From: Rhodospirillales bacterium 20-60-12 | GTDB taxonomy: Bacteria > Pseudomonadota > Alphaproteobacteria > Acetobacterales > Acetobacteraceae | Direction: 5' to 3' | Assembly: GCA_002255495.1 (NCBI GenBank) | Contig: NCAP01000014.1 | Coordinates: forward strand, 1 to 37,055 | Length of the DNA: 37,055 nucleotides | In this document: piece by piece, positions 15,410 through 24,900 of the stretch | How the letters are laid out: each line of letters opens with the position of its first letter | Position numbering within the stretch: position 1 is the first letter of the stretch | Program-made: the position numbers and the translations under genes | The notes under the pieces: generated by a model | Databases searched by the model: none | The model's input: only the letters and a program-made list of their open reading frames with translations | What the model was told of the DNA's origin: nothing

Positions 15410-17404
15410 ATGCTGCGGCGCATGACCCTTGCCCCGCAAAATGCGCCCCAGCCAAGCGATCGGTATCTGATCGATTTCGCAAGGCCCGTGCCAGGATTCT
15501 CCTTGCGCGCCTTCGCGGTGCAGGACCGCCGGGACGAAACCCGGCCTCTCATCGGCTTGCTCGCCCCGCCCGGCCAATCCTTGCGCCTGGATTGTCTCCC
15601 CGGCCCCGCCACCGCTGACCGGGCGGCCCGGCTCGCCGCCCATCCGGCCTTCCTGATGCCGCTCGCCCGTTTCGTGGCCACCCGGCCGGATGGCGAGAAA
15701 GCACTCTGCGCCGTCTGCCCGCCGCCACCGGGCCCAAGCCTTGCCGAGTCCACCGCCACATGGAATGAATCCGCCCTTCTTGATCAATTATTGCCGCATT
15801 TGCTGCAATGTCTGGTCCTGTTGAACGAGGCAGGGCTGTGCCATCGCGATATCCGCCCCGAGACCATCTTCCAAAAGCCGGATGGCGGTTTCATGCTCCT
15901 CGCCCCGATCGCCCCGCCCGGCTATTGCCAGCCTTGCGTCTTCGAGCCGCCCTGGCGCGGCGTCTGCCCGCCGGAGGCCCGCGGCACCGGCCAATTGGCC
16001 GATGATATCTATGCCATCGGCGTCACTTTGCTCTGTCTCTATCTCGGCCAACTCCCCGGCGCGTCTGCCCCGCCGGATGAGGTCGCGCGCCGCAAATTCG
16101 AGGATGGCAATTTCGCCGCGCTGACCGGGGGGGTCAAACTCCCAAGCCGCCTTGCTTTGCTGGTCCGCCGCTGCCTCGCCGATGACGAAGCAGCCCGCCC
16201 CCGGCCGGCGGTTTTAATGGCCGAGCTCGGCAAAATGGCGCCGCAAATCATCCCGCCTGTGCCAGTGCGCGCTTTGCGGCCGTTCCGGCTCGGTGCCGAT
16301 ATCGGCCACACCAAATCCAGCCTCGCACTCGCCATCACCCGCAACCCGGCCGAGGCAGCGGCGGCCTTGCATCAAGGTGACATCGGCAATTGGCTGAAGC
16401 GCAGCCTGGGTGATTTGTTTCTGGCAGCGCGGCTAGAGGAAATATTGCATCATGAGCGGCAAAATCTGACCGGCCCGGACGAGACCGAAAATGCCCTGCT
16501 GCTCATCAAGGTCATCGCCATTCTCGATCCCGCCGCCTGCCTGCTCTGGCATCATCGGCGCTTCATGCCCGATGGGCTGGGCCCCGCTCTGGCCAGCCCG
16601 GCCATGGCCGATATTCTGTCCTGCCTCGAACGCGGCGGCCTTGCCGCCTTCGGCCGCACGGTCGGCGGCGAGCGCCAAGCCGCTCTGGCCGCACTCACCC
16701 AAACGCTGCTCGCTCTTTATCACGAAAAGCCGCCATTGGGCGGCAGCGCCCGTCTGGTCTATGCGCTCAACCCCTTCCTCCCCGCCCTTTCCGGCCCGAT
16801 CGCCGGCGCCTGCGACGCGACCGACGTGATCGATCTGCTCGAAAACCATGCGCAACAATCCACCACCCAGCATCCTCAAACCCCGGCTGCTCACTTGCCG
16901 CTCGACGGCCCGGCTCTGCCCTTTCTCGCCGCCCGCAGCCCCGCCATCCTGGTGCGCGTCATCCAAAACCTGGCCAGCGGCGGCCGGCTCAGCCAGGCGG
17001 ATGAACAATTAAAAGCCTTGGCCGCCTTGCAATCCCTATCGCCCCAGCCAACGCCCGCGCCGCATCTGGCGGCCGGACTGGCCGCTGCCCTGCAAGCCGA
17101 TTTGCGGCACATCCATAATCTCGCCCGCCGCGAGGCCGTGAGCGAGGCGCTCACCGCCCACGCGGCGGTGGGATTTTTGCAGCCGATGCTGCATGTATTG
17201 AACGACCCGCGCATGCGCGCCGGCGACCTGACGGGCGCCCGCCAAGCGGCGGACATGCTCGATCGTATCGCCGCCGAACAAGCGCGGATCAAAACCCAGG
17301 AGCCGGCGCACGCCGCCCATGCGGCGCGGCTCGGGCGGCAAATGGCCAATGGTGTCGCTGCCTTGGCGTTGGGTGCGGCCATCGTCATGGCGATGGCGGG
17401 CTGA
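15410..17404 (+). CDS. Protein-kinase-like protein, probable pseudokinase, with C-terminal membrane helix
   Basis: The 664-residue product has a recognisable kinase C-lobe: the catalytic loop CHRDIRPETIF (HRD at 145-147), a PPE motif at 187-189 in place of APE, DDIYAIGVTLLCLYLG at 198-213 (subdomain IX) and RRCLADDEAARPRP (subdomain XI) near 253-266. Key residues are missing. No VAIK-type lysine or glycine-rich loop can be found in the first 100 residues, and the DFG position reads LAP. It is thus probably inactive as a kinase, or uses unusual chemistry. From about 290 a long helical region of unknown fold follows, and residues 643-662 form a hydrophobic tail that could anchor it in the membrane. 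An ATG at 15422 is an alternative start. The next gene, encoding a small membrane protein, starts 3 bases after its stop. Confidence 0.65.
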   Translation: MLRRMTLAPQNAPQPSDRYLIDFARPVPGFSLRAFAVQDRRDETRPLIGLLAPPGQSLRLDCLPGPATADRAARLAAHPAFLMPLARFVATRPDGEKALCAVCPPPPGPSLAESTATWNESALLDQLLPHLLQCLVLLNEAGLCHRDIRPETIFQKPDGGFMLLAPIAPPGYCQPCVFEPPWRGVCPPEARGTGQLADDIYAIGVTLLCLYLGQLPGASAPPDEVARRKFEDGNFAALTGGVKLPSRLALLVRRCLADDEAARPRPAVLMAELGKMAPQIIPPVPVRALRPFRLGADIGHTKSSLALAITRNPAEAAAALHQGDIGNWLKRSLGDLFLAARLEEILHHERQNLTGPDETENALLLIKVIAILDPAACLLWHHRRFMPDGLGPALASPAMADILSCLERGGLAAFGRTVGGERQAALAALTQTLLALYHEKPPLGGSARLVYALNPFLPALSGPIAGACDATDVIDLLENHAQQSTTQHPQTPAAHLPLDGPALPFLAARSPAILVRVIQNLASGGRLSQADEQLKALAALQSLSPQPTPAPHLAAGLAAALQADLRHIHNLARREAVSEALTAHAAVGFLQPMLHVLNDPRMRAGDLTGARQAADMLDRIAAEQARIKTQEPAHAAHAARLGRQMANGVAALALGAAIVMAMAG

Positions 17405-17407
17405 TCG

Positions 17408-17905
17408 GTGGCAACCAAAGCCGCCTCCAGCCGGCAACATACCGCCCGGCCGGTGCGAGGCGGGCAACGCTGGTTCGTCTGGCTCGGCGGGCTGGTCTGC
17501 GGTGCTCTGATCACCATGGCCGGGCCCGCCATGCTCCTGCTTGGCATCCTGCTCCTGCCCGCGCTGCTTCTGCTGGCGGTCGAAATCGCAACCGACCGGC
17601 CATTGGCGCGCGCAAGCCTGCTGCTCGGCTTGGCCAGCGCCGTGCGGCCGGTTTTGTTGTTCACGGCGATGGCGGGGGCAGGGTATCTATCGGTCTTGCC
17701 CGTCGCCTCGGCCGGCCAGATTGCCCTATCCTGGTCGCTCCAGGGTTTGGGCTGGCTCGCCTGCGAATTATTCCCCCTGATCGGCCAAACATGGGTGCAC
17801 ATCAACACCGCCCGCCGGCTCGCGGAACTGGCCCGGCTGGAAGATCGCTGGCGCGCATCCTGGGATATTGAAACAGTCCGGCAGGCCGCCACAAAGGCAG
17901 AATAG
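17408..17905 (+). CDS. Small polytopic membrane protein, partner of the kinase-like protein
   Basis: The 165-residue protein, starting with GTG three bases after the kinase-like gene, has a basic N-terminus (MATKAASSRQHTARPVRGGQ). About four hydrophobic segments follow (near 23-40, 41-60, 68-95 and 104-125), then a charged helical C-terminal tail (ARRLAELARLEDRWRAS). No known domain is recognised. The tight spacing suggests translational coupling and perhaps a physical complex with the tail-anchored pseudokinase. A strong function cannot be given. Confidence 0.6.
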   Translation: MATKAASSRQHTARPVRGGQRWFVWLGGLVCGALITMAGPAMLLLGILLLPALLLLAVEIATDRPLARASLLLGLASAVRPVLLFTAMAGAGYLSVLPVASAGQIALSWSLQGLGWLACELFPLIGQTWVHINTARRLAELARLEDRWRASWDIETVRQAATKAE

Positions 17906-18136
17906 CTGCCTCTATCGCGCGATATGTTGCGGAAATCATCAAAAAACGAACGGCCGCTTGCAATGATTTAAATAATTACGGGTCTGGGTTGCACATTTTG
18001 ATGAATTATGGCGAAAATGCGCCTTGACCCGTCATCCCCCCAAGCCTCATATCCGCTGCGTGAATTTCGGCACGTCGCTGAAAAAAATTTGCTGCGGCCA
18101 GCCCCTGCGCTGCCGCACACTCCCTGAGGGATTTCG
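17906..18136 (+). promoter_or_regulatory. Intergenic region with candidate promoter for trcR
   Basis: These 231 bases hold no gene. A candidate promoter is TTGACC at 18024-18029 and TCATAT at 18047-18052 with a 17-base spacer; the -10 box is poor. A GAGGGA ribosome site lies about 6 bases before the ATG at 18137. Confidence 0.4.
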
Positions 18137-18715
18137 ATGTCGCTACCGTTGATGCCAAAAGCCACCGCCGTGTGGTTGATTGAAAAAACCGCCCTGACTT
18201 TTGAGCAGATCGCTGTGTTCTGCGGCATGCACACGCTTGAAATCCAGGCGATTGCCGATGGCGAAGTTGCACAGGGCATCAATGGCTATGATCCGGTCGC
18301 CAACAAGCAGGTTGCCGCCGATGACATCACACGCTGCGAGGCTGACCCTACGGCCCGCCTGAAATTGCTCGATGCGGTCAATCCTCTGGCCAAAAAATCC
18401 AAGGCCTCGCGCTACACCCCGGTCGCCAAACGCAATGACCGGCCGGATGCCATCGCCTTCATCCTGCGCAACTACCCGCACATCCAGGATGCCGCGATCA
18501 TCAAATTGCTCGGCACGACCAAGGAAACCATCCAGAAAGTGCGCGAGCGCAGCCACTGGAACAGCGCCAATATCAAGCCGCGCGACCCGGTCATTCTCGG
18601 GCTGTGCAAACAATCCGACATGAACGACGCCGTCGCCGCCGCCAATGATCGTCTGACCCGCGAAGGCACAACCCCGCCGCCGCCGCCGACCATCCAGGCC
18701 GACGAAGCCGCCTGA
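18137..18715 (+). CDS. trcR: DUF1013 family cell-cycle transcriptional regulator TrcR
   Basis: The 192-residue protein opens with PLMPKATAVWLIEKTALTFE, continues with QIA..CG.H.LE.QAIADGEVA..I.G.DPV, and in the second half has RPDAIAFILRNYP and ERSHWNSANIKPRDPV..GLC. This is the signature of the DUF1013 family, which is nearly confined to alphaproteobacteria and is named TrcR in current annotation. It has two helix-turn-helix-like regions (around 20-45 and 108-135) and probably acts with RNA polymerase in cell-cycle gene expression. Conservation is very high except in the middle and in a proline-rich tail (TTPPPPPT). It has its own putative promoter. The function is taken from the family name; nothing here adds to it. 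Confidence 0.88.
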   Translation: MSLPLMPKATAVWLIEKTALTFEQIAVFCGMHTLEIQAIADGEVAQGINGYDPVANKQVAADDITRCEADPTARLKLLDAVNPLAKKSKASRYTPVAKRNDRPDAIAFILRNYPHIQDAAIIKLLGTTKETIQKVRERSHWNSANIKPRDPVILGLCKQSDMNDAVAAANDRLTREGTTPPPPPTIQADEAA

Positions 18716-18754
18716 CCAGCGGCTACCCACATCGCCCTGATCAAAACGTCGATC

Positions 18755-19585
18755 ATGCTGCCATTTTCGCAGGTCGACGTGTTCTCCTCGCTGCCCTTCA
18801 AAGGCAACCCGCTGGCGGTCATCCATCAGGCCGACCATCTCACCGATCCGCAAATGCGCGCGATCGCCAACTGGACCAATCTGTCCGAAACCTGCTTCCT
18901 GCTCACCCCGACCGACCCCCAGGCCGATTACCGGGTTCGCATCTTCACCCCCGACGATGAATTGCCTTTCGCCGGCCACCCGACCTTGGGGTCCTGCCAT
19001 GCCTGGCTCGCCGCCGGCGGCCAACAAAAGGCCAGCGACATCATCCAGCAATGCGACGCCGGATTGGTCAAAATCCGTCCCTCGTCAGGCCGTCTCGCCT
19101 TCGCCGCCCCGCCTTTGCGCCGCACCGGCCCCGTCGAGCCTGCCCTGCTGGCCCGCATCGCAACCGGCCTGTCCATAGCACCTCACTCCATCCTCGCCGC
19201 GCAATGGATCGATAACGGCCCTGGCTGGGTCGCCATCATGCTCGGCACGCGCGACGAACTTCTCGCCCTCAGCCCCGGCCATCCGGCACTGGATCAGATC
19301 AATCTCGGCCTCATCGCCCCCTGGACGGGCAGCGCAGCAGCGGCGGATTTCGAAGTCCGCGCCTTCATCACCGGCGCCGGCAGCCGGGAAGATCCGGTCA
19401 CCGGCAGCCTCAATGCCGGGCTGGCCCAATGGCTGATCGGCGCCGGGATTGCACCCGCCACCTACACGGCAAGCCAGGGCACGGCGCTCGGTCGGCAGGG
19501 CAGGGTGCATGTCAGCCAAAGCGGCGCCGATATCTGGGTCGGCGGCCATGTCGTCACCCGCATCGAAGGGCAAATCACGCTCTAA
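18755..19585 (+). CDS. PhzF family phenazine-biosynthesis-like isomerase
   Basis: The 276-residue protein begins with the PhzF pattern VDVFSSLPFKGNPLAVI and NLSETCFLL, with Glu45 at the position of the catalytic acid/base of PhzF. It continues with RIFTPDDELPFAGHPTLGS (65-80) and, in the second half, EDPVTGSLNAGLAQW. These are the active-site motifs of the diaminopimelate-epimerase-like fold. PhzF itself isomerises dihydro-hydroxyanthranilate in phenazine synthesis, but the family is broad and no phenazine gene is nearby, so the substrate is unknown. The gene ends 11 bases inside the convergent mutY gene (19575-19585). Confidence 0.9.
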   Translation: MLPFSQVDVFSSLPFKGNPLAVIHQADHLTDPQMRAIANWTNLSETCFLLTPTDPQADYRVRIFTPDDELPFAGHPTLGSCHAWLAAGGQQKASDIIQQCDAGLVKIRPSSGRLAFAAPPLRRTGPVEPALLARIATGLSIAPHSILAAQWIDNGPGWVAIMLGTRDELLALSPGHPALDQINLGLIAPWTGSAAAADFEVRAFITGAGSREDPVTGSLNAGLAQWLIGAGIAPATYTASQGTALGRQGRVHVSQSGADIWVGGHVVTRIEGQITL

Positions 19586-20669
19586 GAGTTAACGCCTGAT
19601 CCAGCGCCTTGCGCATCAGGCTTGGCAATTCAGCCTCCTCTGGCGCCAGCCCGATCAGACCCTGCGGCAAGCAACGCGTCTGGCCTGTCAAAACCCGCAA
19701 TCGCAGCGAAAAATGGGTAAATACATGCATAATCTCGCCGGCCTCCCGCCAATCGGCGGCGGCGGGTGCGGCTTGCATCATCGCGTCCGGATCAAGCGCC
19801 TCCATAGCCGCCCGCCGGTCCCACGCCGTGCCCGGAAACTCAAGCATACCGCCCAGCATCCCCCGCGGCGCCCGGCGGCGCAGCCCGACCAACCCCGCCT
19901 CGTCGAACAGCACGAACACCGCACCGAAGCGGCCAGGCCGGCTGATTTTCTCAGCCCGCGCCGGCAGGCTCGCCGCGATGCCCGCCGCATGCGCCGCACA
20001 TCCTGCTTGCCAAGGGCAAATCAGACATGAGGGCGATTTCGGCGTGCAAATCGTCGCCCCCAAATCAAACAAGGCCTGGGCGAAATCACCCGGATGCGCC
20101 TGCGCCGCCCGGTCATCCATGAACCGCCCGGCCGCCGCTGCAATCTGCTTTTTCGCCCCCGGCACCGGGTCGCTGATGGCAAAAATGCGCGCCGCCACCC
20201 GTTCGATATTGCCATCCACCGGCAAAGCCGGAATCCCGAACGCAATCGCCCCGATCGCATTGGCGGTATAAGGGCCAATCCCCGGCAAAGCCCGCAATTG
20301 CCCAATATCGGCCGGAAACCCACCCATCGCCGCCACCCTCTTGGCGCATTCATGCAAATTACGCGCGCGCGCATAATAACCCAGGCCCGCCCATAACCCG
20401 CTGACCTGCTCGCTCGGTGCCGCCGCCAAATCCGCGATCGTGGGAAACGCTTCCAGAAACCTGTTGAAATAGGGTATAACGGCGGCCACCAATGTTTGCT
20501 GCAGCATGATCTCGCTGAGCCAGACATGGTACGGATCAGCGAACTCACCCGGCGGCGCGCGCCAGGGCATCACCCGATGTCCGGCACGATACCACTCAAG
20601 GAGAATGGCGGCGGATGGCAGGGGCAAGACAAGCGGGGATAAAATCGGGGGCGGCACGGGCTCCATCAC
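19575..20669 (-). CDS. mutY: A/G-specific adenine DNA glycosylase
   Basis: The 364-residue enzyme removes adenine mispaired with 8-oxoguanine. Visible residues are the catalytic Glu53 in SEIMLQQT, the helix-hairpin-helix LPGIGPYTA (128-136), the catalytic Asp152 in VDGNIERV, and the [4Fe-4S] cysteines 208, 215, 218 and 224. The C-terminal NUDIX-like domain that reads the 8-oxoguanine follows (MLGGMLEFPGT, then HVFTHFSLRL). Two start codons are adjacent: GTG at 20667-20669 and ATG at 20664-20666. Both lie inside the plus-strand DUF721 gene, so the two genes overlap head to head. The 3' end overlaps the PhzF-like gene. Confidence 0.95.
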   Translation of the reverse strand: MMEPVPPPILSPLVLPLPSAAILLEWYRAGHRVMPWRAPPGEFADPYHVWLSEIMLQQTLVAAVIPYFNRFLEAFPTIADLAAAPSEQVSGLWAGLGYYARARNLHECAKRVAAMGGFPADIGQLRALPGIGPYTANAIGAIAFGIPALPVDGNIERVAARIFAISDPVPGAKKQIAAAAGRFMDDRAAQAHPGDFAQALFDLGATICTPKSPSCLICPWQAGCAAHAAGIAASLPARAEKISRPGRFGAVFVLFDEAGLVGLRRRAPRGMLGGMLEFPGTAWDRRAAMEALDPDAMMQAAPAAADWREAGEIMHVFTHFSLRLRVLTGQTRCLPQGLIGLAPEEAELPSLMRKALDQALTLRA

Positions 20670-21127
20670 TGGCCATTGATCCGCTCAATGTCCAGAGTGA
20701 GACGCGCCGCCATTACGGCGCGCGCGGCATCGCGGGTCTGCTCGGCCCCATCCTGCGTCCGGCTTTGAAAAAACGCGCACCGGCGGCCGCCCAATTGATG
20801 ATCGATTGGCCGGTTCTCGTCGGTCCGGAATGGGCCCGGCAAACCAGCCCGCAAAAACTGGTCGGCGGCACGCTCACTTTGGCCTGCACCGGGCCGGTCG
20901 CGATGGAACTGCACTATGCCGCGCCGCAATTGATCCAGCGGATCAATGCGGGCTTGGGGTCCATCGTGGTCGAACGGCTCAAATTCATCCAATCATCCGG
21001 CCCGCTTGCGCTGCCCGCCGAGTCGCGCAAGCGCGCGCCCGCGCCGGCCGCCCCCCCTGGCCTGCCGGAGGGCGGGCTTGGCGCCGCCCTGGCCGCTCTG
21101 CACGCCGCAATCATGACGAAATCCTAA
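20615..21127 (+). CDS. DUF721 (DciA-like) domain protein
   Basis: The 170-residue protein contains the DUF721 core: GIAGLLGPILRPALKKRAP, LMIDWPVLVGPEWARQTSPQKL, a strand GTLTLACTGPVAMELHYAAPQLIQRINAGLG, then an alanine/proline-rich tail. DUF721 proteins include DciA, which helps load the replicative helicase DnaB, but the alphaproteobacterial members beside mutY and dsbA have not been assigned with certainty here. The only usable start in frame before the core is the ATG at 20615, within the 5' end of mutY on the other strand. The promoter therefore must lie within mutY. Placement between mutY, dsbA-like and smc fits a conserved alphaproteobacterial gene order. Confidence 0.8.
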   Translation: MAGARQAGIKSGAARAPSLAIDPLNVQSETRRHYGARGIAGLLGPILRPALKKRAPAAAQLMIDWPVLVGPEWARQTSPQKLVGGTLTLACTGPVAMELHYAAPQLIQRINAGLGSIVVERLKFIQSSGPLALPAESRKRAPAPAAPPGLPEGGLGAALAALHAAIMTKS

Positions 21128-21198
21128 ATCAATATCGATTGAGCGGGGGGTCGCTTGACTGCCGTTAAATCTATGAAATTGATCGGCAAAATGAACAT

Positions 21199-21229
21199 AA
21201 AGCGTGTCGTTGTAAAACGATCACGCTTT
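21199..21229. terminator. Hairpin between DUF721 and dsbA-like genes
   Basis: AAAGCGTG and TCGTT (21199-21211) pair with AACGA and CACGCTTT (21216-21229) across a GTAA loop, with one bulged T at 21221. It could terminate DUF721 transcription or be a copy of a small dispersed palindromic repeat. A second copy was not found in the window. Confidence 0.5.
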
Positions 21230-21315
21230 AAGATTGTCTCCCCGTTAGCCCGGCTAAAATAGCTCTTCGCTCGACTCACAGCAAAAAATCCAGCACACTA
21301 CATATAGAGGTAATT

Positions 21316-21921
21316 ATGTCGCTTGACCGTCGAACCCTACTATCCCTTGTAGGCACCCTGCCGTTCATCCCAGCCCTGGCCCGGGCGGATGACACGTCCT
21401 CGCCCTATGGCGTGCGCTCGCTTGGCAGTCCGGATGCCAAAGTCACCGTCATCGAATATTTCTCGCAAACCTGCTCGCATTGCGCCGAATTCGCCAATGA
21501 CATCATGCCCCAGATCGAACCGGCCTACATCAAAACCGGCAAATTGCGGATCATCTATCGCGACTTCCCCCTCGATGCGATCGCCCTGATGGCCGCCCAG
21601 GTGGCACGCTCGCTGCCGGTCGCTGAATATTATCCGTTCGTCTCCGCCCTCTTCGCCAATCAGAATGACTGGGCTTTCGGCGTCAAGGACGGCAAATACG
21701 CCGATGCCATTTTCAAATACGCCGCCCTCGCCGGCATGGATCGGCCGAGCTTCGATGCCGCCTTGAACAATGATAAACTGAAAACCTTCATTCTCAACGA
21801 ACAGACCGAGGCCGAGGCGAAATACAAGGTCAACGCCACACCGACCTTTATCATCAATGGCGAGCCCCATGCCGGTGCCGCCGATTTCGCCGATTTCTCA
21901 AAACTCACGGGTCTGAGCTAG
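21316..21921 (+). CDS. DsbA-family thiol:disulfide oxidoreductase (thioredoxin fold)
   Basis: A 201-residue protein with a twin-arginine-like signal (LDRRTLLSLVG, cleavage after ALARA near residue 24). The thioredoxin domain has CSHC active-site cysteines at 53 and 56 in EYFSQTCSHCAEF, and the cis-proline loop in NATPTFIING near 174. It probably forms or transfers disulfides in exported proteins, as BdbD/ScsC/DsbA-type proteins do. The long helical insertion between the two motifs is normal. An AGAGG site lies 5 bases before the ATG. It ends 7 bases before smc, and the same neighbour pair is common in alphaproteobacteria. Confidence 0.92.
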   Translation: MSLDRRTLLSLVGTLPFIPALARADDTSSPYGVRSLGSPDAKVTVIEYFSQTCSHCAEFANDIMPQIEPAYIKTGKLRIIYRDFPLDAIALMAAQVARSLPVAEYYPFVSALFANQNDWAFGVKDGKYADAIFKYAALAGMDRPSFDAALNNDKLKTFILNEQTEAEAKYKVNATPTFIINGEPHAGAADFADFSKLTGLS

Positions 21922-21928
21922 GAGCCTT

Positions 21929-24900
21929 ATGCCGGTCCATTTCGCCCGCCTGCGTATTGCCGGGTTCAAGAGTTTCGCCGAGCCCACCAGCGTCGAAATT
22001 CTCCCCGGACTGACCGGCATTGTCGGGCCGAATGGCTGCGGTAAATCCAACGTCATCGAGGCGCTGCGCTGGGCCATGGGCGAATCCAGCGCGCGCAGCC
22101 TGCGCGGCGGCGAAATGGAGGATGTCATTTTCGCCGGCACCGTCGGCCGCGCCGCCCGCAACCTCGCCGAAGTGACCATCAGCCTCGATGAGGCAGCGGG
22201 CCTCGCCCCGCCGCCTTATCATGAATTGCACGAGCTCGAGATCAGCCGCCGGATCGAGCGCGGTGCCGGCAGCGCCTACCGGATCAACGGCAAAGAAGCC
22301 CGCGCGCGCGATGTGCAAACCCTGTTCGCCGATCTCGCCTCAGGCGCGCGCGCCTCGGCCATGGTCAGCCAGGGAAAAGTCGGCGCATTGGTCAGCGCCC
22401 GCCCTGAAGAGCGCCGCGCCTTGCTCGAAGAAGCAGCCGGCATCACCGGCCTGCACGCCCGCCGCCACGAGGCCGAGCTGAAATTGCGCGCCGCCGAGCA
22501 AAATCTCGCCCGTGCCGAGGATCTGCGCGGCCAACTCGAAGCAAGGCTGGGCGATCTGAAAAAGCAGGCGCGCCAGGCCAATCGCTACCGCAATCTATCA
22601 GGGGCCATCCGCGACGCCGAACTCGAATGGCTCGCCGTCCAGCGCGCCATCGCCGAGGCCGCCCGCCTGAAGGCCCGCACAGCCTATGACGCCACCCATC
22701 AGGACGTCGCCCGCCTGACCATCGAAACCACCGCCACCGCCGCCCAGGCCGCCGGCACTGAGGCCGATCTGCCCGCTCTGCGCAGCATCGAAGCCGATGC
22801 GCGCACCAGGCTCGAACGCGCCCGCATCGAGGGCGAGCAGCTCGAACAGGCCGAATCCCGCGCCCGCGCCGCTCTCGCCGATGCAAAGCGCAGGCTCGCC
22901 GATCTGCTCCGCGATCACGCTCACGCCGAAAAACAGCAGGCCGATACCGAAGCCGCTTTGGCCCGGCTGGATGACGAGCAAACCCGCCTGACCAGCGAAG
23001 CCGAGGCCGCCCCGGCGCAGCTCGCCGCCTTGCAGCAAGCGGCCGATGACGCCTTGCGTAATATGCAATCGGCCGAACAAGCCGCCAATCAAGCCACCGA
23101 AGCCGCCGCCCGCCTGGACGCCGAAACCCAAGCCACCCGCAAATCATTGGCCGAGGCCGAACAGCGCGCCCGCCGCCTCGCGGCCCGCCTCGCCGAAATC
23201 ACCGCCGAGCATAACCGGCTGCGCGCCACGCAAACCCCGCAAGCAACGTTCGACGCCGCCCAAGCCGCCCAAACCGAGGCCGAGGCCGCAATCCAGCTCG
23301 CCGCCGCCGATGTCATCGCCACCGAAGCAGCGCGCATCGAGGCCGAAAAAACCCTCGCCGCCGCCCGGCTCGCCGCCTCCACGGCAGATGCCGCGCGCGC
23401 CCGCTGCAAAGCCGAATCCGACGCGCTGCAGGCCGTCATCGCCGGCGCCCAAGGCAAAACGCAGAACCGCGATTTCGCGCCGGTGCTCGATCAAATCACC
23501 GTCGAGCCCGGCTTTGAAGCAGCCTTCGGTGCCGCCCTGCGTGAGGAAGCCAGCGCCAGCCTCGATCAAGCCGCACCCCGCCATTGGCGCAATCTCGGCG
23601 ATCTCGCCGCCCCCCCGCTGCCATTCCCCGCCATCAAGCTCGCCGATAAAGTCAGCGCGCCCGCCTCGCTCAGCCGCACGCTCGCGCATATTTTTGTCCT
23701 GCCCGACGATACCACCGACGATGCCGCCGCCACCCTGCAAGCCGGGCTCGCGGCGGGCCAATGTCTGGTCTCCAAAACCGGCGCGATCTGGCGTTGGGAT
23801 GGTTATAGTGCGCGCGCCGGCGCGCCCAGTGCGGTCGCGGTCACACTCACCCAGCGCAACCGCCTCGCGCAATTGCGCGGCGAGCTGGAGCAGGCCGCCG
23901 CCGCCGCCGATCAAGCCGCAATGGCCAGGCGCGATGCCGAACAAGCCGAAAAATCCGCCCGCGCCGCCGAGGAAGCCGCCCGCGGCGCCCGCCGCCAGGC
24001 CGAAACCCGCATCGAACGAGCCCGCCTCGCTTTCGCCTCGCTGCAAGCCGAAGCCAGCCGCGCCGCCGCCAAACTGGCCGCCATCGAACCCGAACTCGGC
24101 CGCGTCGTCGCCGAACATCACGAGGCCGACAGCGCCCTTCACGCCGCAAGTGCCGCCGCCGCCGGCCTGCCCGACATCGCCGCCGCCCGCGCCGCACTCG
24201 ATCTCGCCCGCAGCACCCTCGCCGATGCCCGCACCAGCGAACAACGCGCCCGCACTGCACATGAGGCCGCCCGCCAGCGCGACGAGGCGCGCCAAAAGCG
24301 GCTCGGATTTCTCGCCCGCGAACGCGCCGATTGGGTCGAGCGCGGGGCCGATTTCGCCAGCCGCACGACCGATCTTGCCGCCCGCCGCCGCGAAGCCGAG
24401 GCCGATGCCGCCCGCCTCGCCGCCGCCCCCGATGACGCAGCTTTATCCCGCCGCGCCGCGCTCGATGTGCTGCAACAAGCCGAAACCAGCCACCGCCATC
24501 ACGCCAACGCCCTCAACAATGCCGTCGCACAGGCCGAAGCCGCCGCCAAATCCGCCCGCGCCGCCGAAAATGCCCTGGCCAGCGCGCGGGAAAATCTGGT
24601 CCGCCAGGAAGCCGCCGTCACCGCGGCCGATTTCGCCTGGGGCAGTGTCGCCGAGCGCATATTGGAGCGTTTCGGGGTCGATGCCGCCTTGCCCACCATC
24701 ACCGACCCCGCACCCGACGCCGAAGAACGCGCGAAAAAGAAATGGGACCGCCTGACCCGCGAGCGCGATGAAATGGGCCCGGTCAATTTGCGCGCCGAGA
24801 TGGAATCCGAGGAGGCCGAAAAATCCATCGCCGCCATCGAGCATGAGCGCGGCGAAATCACCTCCGCCATCGCCAAATTGCGCGGCTCGATCGGCCATTT

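Noticed and set aside
22500-24700. GC-rich, repetitive-looking sequence within smc as a possible tandem repeat
   Set aside because: It is the codon pattern of an alanine-rich coiled coil (many GCC codons) and does not have a fixed repeat unit.
23046-24755. Plus-strand open frame of about 570 codons inside smc
   Set aside because: A proline-rich shadow of the smc coiled-coil region in another frame; no independent start signal or domain.
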